Below, one piece after another: positions 5,414 to 7,688 of a stretch of 7,688 nt of DNA. Within the stretch, counting starts at the first letter, position 1. Every line of letters begins with the position of its first letter. Source of the DNA: Frankiaceae bacterium. Its GTDB lineage: Bacteria > Actinomycetota > Actinomycetes > JAVEEJ01. The stretch spans positions 1 to 7,688 of the forward strand of contig JAVEEJ010000305.1 of the NCBI GenBank assembly GCA_030840515.1, in the 5' to 3' direction. The position numbers were made by a program, and so were the translations under genes. The notes under the pieces are model-generated. The model was given only the letters and a program-made list of their open reading frames with translations. It was not told where the DNA came from and did no database searches.

Positions 5414-7624
5414 CTACGGGCCTCCGGAGGACGGCAGGATCGTCGGGACGGGCGGCCGGGGCGGCGAGGAGGTCGTCGTCGGCCTCGGCGCACTGGTCGT
5501 CGTGGGCCTGGGCGCAGTGGTCACGCCGGGCGTCAGGCTGGCAGTCGGTGTGTGGCGGGTCCGCGGCCGCGTCGTCCGCTTCGGTGTCGGAGTCACCAGC
5601 GGCCGTGGCTTGCCTGCCGCTGCCGCCGCCTTGAGCTGGCGATAGCTGGTCAGCGTCTGCTGGAAGATCTCGGCCGGCAGGGTCCCGCCGAACACGTGGC
5701 GCTGACCTTGGACGTGGTTCATCGAGTGCGCGCCCTTCTTCGCGTTGGCGCACGTCTTCCCCTCATGGGGGCAGACCCGCTCCTTGTCGTAGCCCATCCA
5801 CACCCCCACGCACAGCTTCGGCGTGCAGCCCACGAACCAGGCGTTGGTGAAGTCGTTCGTTGTCCCTGTCTTGCCGAAGACCGGTTCCGGCTGGTGCACC
5901 GCGCGTCGTGCCGTGCCGTGGTCGACCACGCCGTAGAGGACGTCGACGACCTGGTCAGCGGTGCTGTCCTTCATCGCACGCACCCCCTTGGGGTGGGCAT
6001 CGACCTTGAGCAGCGAGGAGCCGGCCGACCCGTCGTCGTTGGAGGCGTTGACCTCTGTCACGGTCCGAGGGTCGAGGCGCACCCCGTGATTGGCCAGCGT
6101 GGAGTAGGCCTGTACGAGCGCCAGCGGAGTGACGTTGACACCGAGCGAGTTGGCCGGGCAGCACGAGCTCAGGTACTGACGGGGGCCGAAGCCGGAGGCC
6201 CCTGCCATTGCCATCACCTTGGCCAAGCCGACCCGGATCGCGAGCGGTGCGTAGACCGTGTTGATGGAGTCCCACATCGCGCGCCGCAGCGAGAAGGTCC
6301 CCGACTCGCTGACGTCGGCGTTGTGCACCGGGTAGGGGTTCGGGGTGCCACCGGGGTTCTTGATGTAGGCCACGCGGGGCGCCCGCACCCGCTCGTCGGG
6401 GCTGATCCCCTGCTCGATGGCGGTCGCGAGCGTGAACGGCTTGATGGTCGAGCCGGACTGCCGGGCGCTCTGCGTCGCGAGGTTGAAGCCGTCCCGGGTG
6501 TAGGTCCGCGACTTGTCGGTGACCACGCGCGTCGTCATCGCCTTGATGTCACCGGTGCGCGGGTCGAGCGCGATCACCGCCGCCTCGGGGTCGGCTGGGT
6601 CGGAGAGCACCGACTGCACCGCCTGCACCGCTGCCTGCTGCAGGTCGTAGTCGAGCGTCGTGCGGATGCGTACGCCCTGCTTGTCGATGGCCTCGGCGCC
6701 GAGCTTCTTGCGGATGCTGCGCGCCACGATGTCGCGGAACTCGGGCGCGATCGTCGGCGCATCAGGCCGCGAGACGCGGAGGATCTTGGGCAGCGTGGCG
6801 CCGTAGGCAGCGGACGCCTGCCCTGAGGTGATGACGCCGTCCTCGATCATCCGGTTCAGCACGTCGAGCTGCTTGGCGCGCGCGACCTTGGGCGCCACCA
6901 CCGGGTTCCAGAACGAGGGCGCCGGCACGATGCCGGCGAGCAGGCTTGCCCGGCTCAAGGCCAGCGCAGGGCTGCGCCGCTTGTTCACGGTGTCGAGATC
7001 GAGGTCCTTCACCGGGACGCCGAAGTAGTACTTCGTGGCCGCCTGGATCCCGTAGGTCGCGTTCCCCAGGTAGACGTTGTTCAGGTAGCCGGTGAGGATC
7101 TCGTCCTTGCTGAGCCGGTTCTCGAGACGGACCGCCAGCGCCGCTTCCTTGACCTTGCGCAGCAGCGTGCGCTGACGTCCGACGTACACGTTCTTCACGT
7201 ACTGCTGGGTGATCGTCGAGCCGCCCTGGCGCCGGCCGCCCGTGATGTCCTTGTAGGCGGCGCGCACGACGGCCAGCGGGTCCACCCCGCGGTGGGTGAA
7301 GAAGGTGCGGTCCTCGGCCGCGACGATCGCGGTGCGCATGACGGCGGGGATGTCCTTCCCCGTCACGATCTCCTGGTCCAGCGGGGGACGCAGCGAGGCC
7401 AGCACCCGGGTCCCGTCGTCGGCCAGGAGCACCGCGGTGCGGATCGGCGGGGGGGCCGCGAAGTCGATCGGCGCGGTCAGCAGCCCCCCGGTGAAGGAGG
7501 AGGCGAAGGCGAGTACGGCGGCCACGAGCCAGGCGATGACGCCCCGCCGGCGGCGCCGAGCCCGCACGCGCGCCGGGCCTGGCGCGCTCCCGACATCCAC
7601 GCCGGTCAGGCTAACTGGTGCCAA
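5414..7624 (-). CDS. Class A penicillin-binding protein (bifunctional transglycosylase/transpeptidase)
   Basis: This enzyme polymerises lipid II into glycan strands and cross-links the peptides at the outer face of the membrane. The 736-residue product has an Arg-rich cytoplasmic N-terminus, one membrane segment (about 28-50), and a GT51 domain with EDRTFFTHRG (catalytic E104), QGGSTITQQ (133-141), RKVKEAALA (156-164) and EILTGYLNNVYLG (175-187). The transpeptidase domain has S392-T-I-K395, S453-I-N455 and K585-T-G-T588, all intact. A Pro/Thr-rich tail (about 672-736) follows. Six extracytoplasmic cysteines (488, 489, 600, 605, 618, 625) cluster around the transpeptidase end. The segment DTVNKRRSPALA (211-222) looks like a small insertion before the ALSRASLLAGIV helix. 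The start is TTG 7624 with AGGGGG 10 bases upstream; GTG 7600 and GTG 7567 are in frame but lack a ribosome binding site. It is ponA-like; the symbol is left open because several paralogues exist in actinobacteria. Confidence 0.95.
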   Translation of the reverse strand: MAPVSLTGVDVGSAPGPARVRARRRRRGVIAWLVAAVLAFASSFTGGLLTAPIDFAAPPPIRTAVLLADDGTRVLASLRPPLDQEIVTGKDIPAVMRTAIVAAEDRTFFTHRGVDPLAVVRAAYKDITGGRRQGGSTITQQYVKNVYVGRQRTLLRKVKEAALAVRLENRLSKDEILTGYLNNVYLGNATYGIQAATKYYFGVPVKDLDLDTVNKRRSPALALSRASLLAGIVPAPSFWNPVVAPKVARAKQLDVLNRMIEDGVITSGQASAAYGATLPKILRVSRPDAPTIAPEFRDIVARSIRKKLGAEAIDKQGVRIRTTLDYDLQQAAVQAVQSVLSDPADPEAAVIALDPRTGDIKAMTTRVVTDKSRTYTRDGFNLATQSARQSGSTIKPFTLATAIEQGISPDERVRAPRVAYIKNPGGTPNPYPVHNADVSESGTFSLRRAMWDSINTVYAPLAIRVGLAKVMAMAGASGFGPRQYLSSCCPANSLGVNVTPLALVQAYSTLANHGVRLDPRTVTEVNASNDDGSAGSSLLKVDAHPKGVRAMKDSTADQVVDVLYGVVDHGTARRAVHQPEPVFGKTGTTNDFTNAWFVGCTPKLCVGVWMGYDKERVCPHEGKTCANAKKGAHSMNHVQGQRHVFGGTLPAEIFQQTLTSYRQLKAAAAAGKPRPLVTPTPKRTTRPRTRHTPTASLTPGVTTAPRPTTTSAPRPTTTSSPPRPPVPTILPSSGGP

Positions 7625-7634
7625 AGCCGCCCAA

Positions 7635-7640
7635 CCCCCT
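7635..7640 (-). promoter_or_regulatory. Ribosome binding site of the penicillin-binding protein gene
   Basis: AGGGGG on the minus strand, 10 bases before the TTG at 7624. It is the only purine-rich site correctly spaced for any in-frame start and so supports the TTG. Nearby, TAGAAG (7663-7658 on the minus strand) could be a -10 element, but no convincing -35 is visible. Confidence 0.5.
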
Positions 7641-7672
7641 GACGGCGGGGACCGCGCCTTCTACCATGTGGC

Positions 7673-7688
7673 GGGGGCTGCCGCCCCC
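7673..7688. other. GC-only hairpin at the window edge
   Basis: GGGGGC (7673-7678) and GCCCCC (7683-7688) form a perfect 6-bp stem around TGCC. It lies upstream of the penicillin-binding protein gene and could be a terminator of a gene beyond the window or a leader structure. There is no T tract on the visible side and the window ends inside the element, so its role is open. Confidence 0.35.

Noticed and set aside
5552..6826. Long plus-strand open frame opposite the penicillin-binding protein gene
   Set aside because: Its product has no recognisable motif and runs antisense to a gene with every catalytic motif intact.
7611..7667. 18-codon minus-strand ATG frame upstream of and overlapping the penicillin-binding protein start
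   Set aside because: It has no ribosome binding site, its start overlaps a likely -10 element, and the peptide has no notable feature; chance is the simpler explanation.

Overview
The window is high-GC DNA from an actinobacterium. Evidence for this is the strongly GC-biased third codon positions, frequent GTG starts, 4-bp GTGA/ATGA gene overlaps, the rex-hemA-hemC order known from Streptomyces, and a class A penicillin-binding protein with a Pro/Thr-rich tail. The genus cannot be named from this sequence alone. No mobile element, CRISPR array, rRNA or tRNA was seen. Nearly all of the sequence is coding; the longest gap is about 235 bases and holds a riboswitch.

Left part, minus strand (1-2573): a redox-controlled heme operon, rex > hemA > hemC. 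The window cuts hemC after 154 codons. Rex is the NADH/NAD+ sensing repressor, HemA makes glutamate-1-semialdehyde from glutamyl-tRNA, and HemC makes hydroxymethylbilane. In front of rex a near-palindromic Rex operator overlaps the -35 hexamer and spacer of a candidate promoter, so Rex probably represses its own operon and ties heme synthesis to respiratory state.

Middle, minus strand (2632-4418): an AMP-forming acyl-CoA synthetase-like gene followed by a small glutaredoxin-like gene that overlaps it by 4 bp. Together they form a second transcription unit upstream of rex, with a weak hairpin between the two units.

Divergent region and plus strand (4419-5340): the intergenic region contains a well-formed class I cyclic di-GMP (GEMM) riboswitch aptamer, preceded by a possible sigma28/WhiG-type promoter and followed by a small hairpin that holds the ribosome binding site. 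It lies in the leader of a gene for a secreted CAP-domain protein with a Thr-rich linker. This is the most interesting element in the window: a second-messenger RNA switch controlling an exported protein.

Right part, minus strand (5414-7624): a complete bifunctional class A penicillin-binding protein, convergent with the CAP gene and separated from it by a strong GC-rich hairpin. Both proteins act outside the membrane and both carry Thr/Pro-rich low-complexity segments, so the right half of the window is an envelope-associated neighbourhood.
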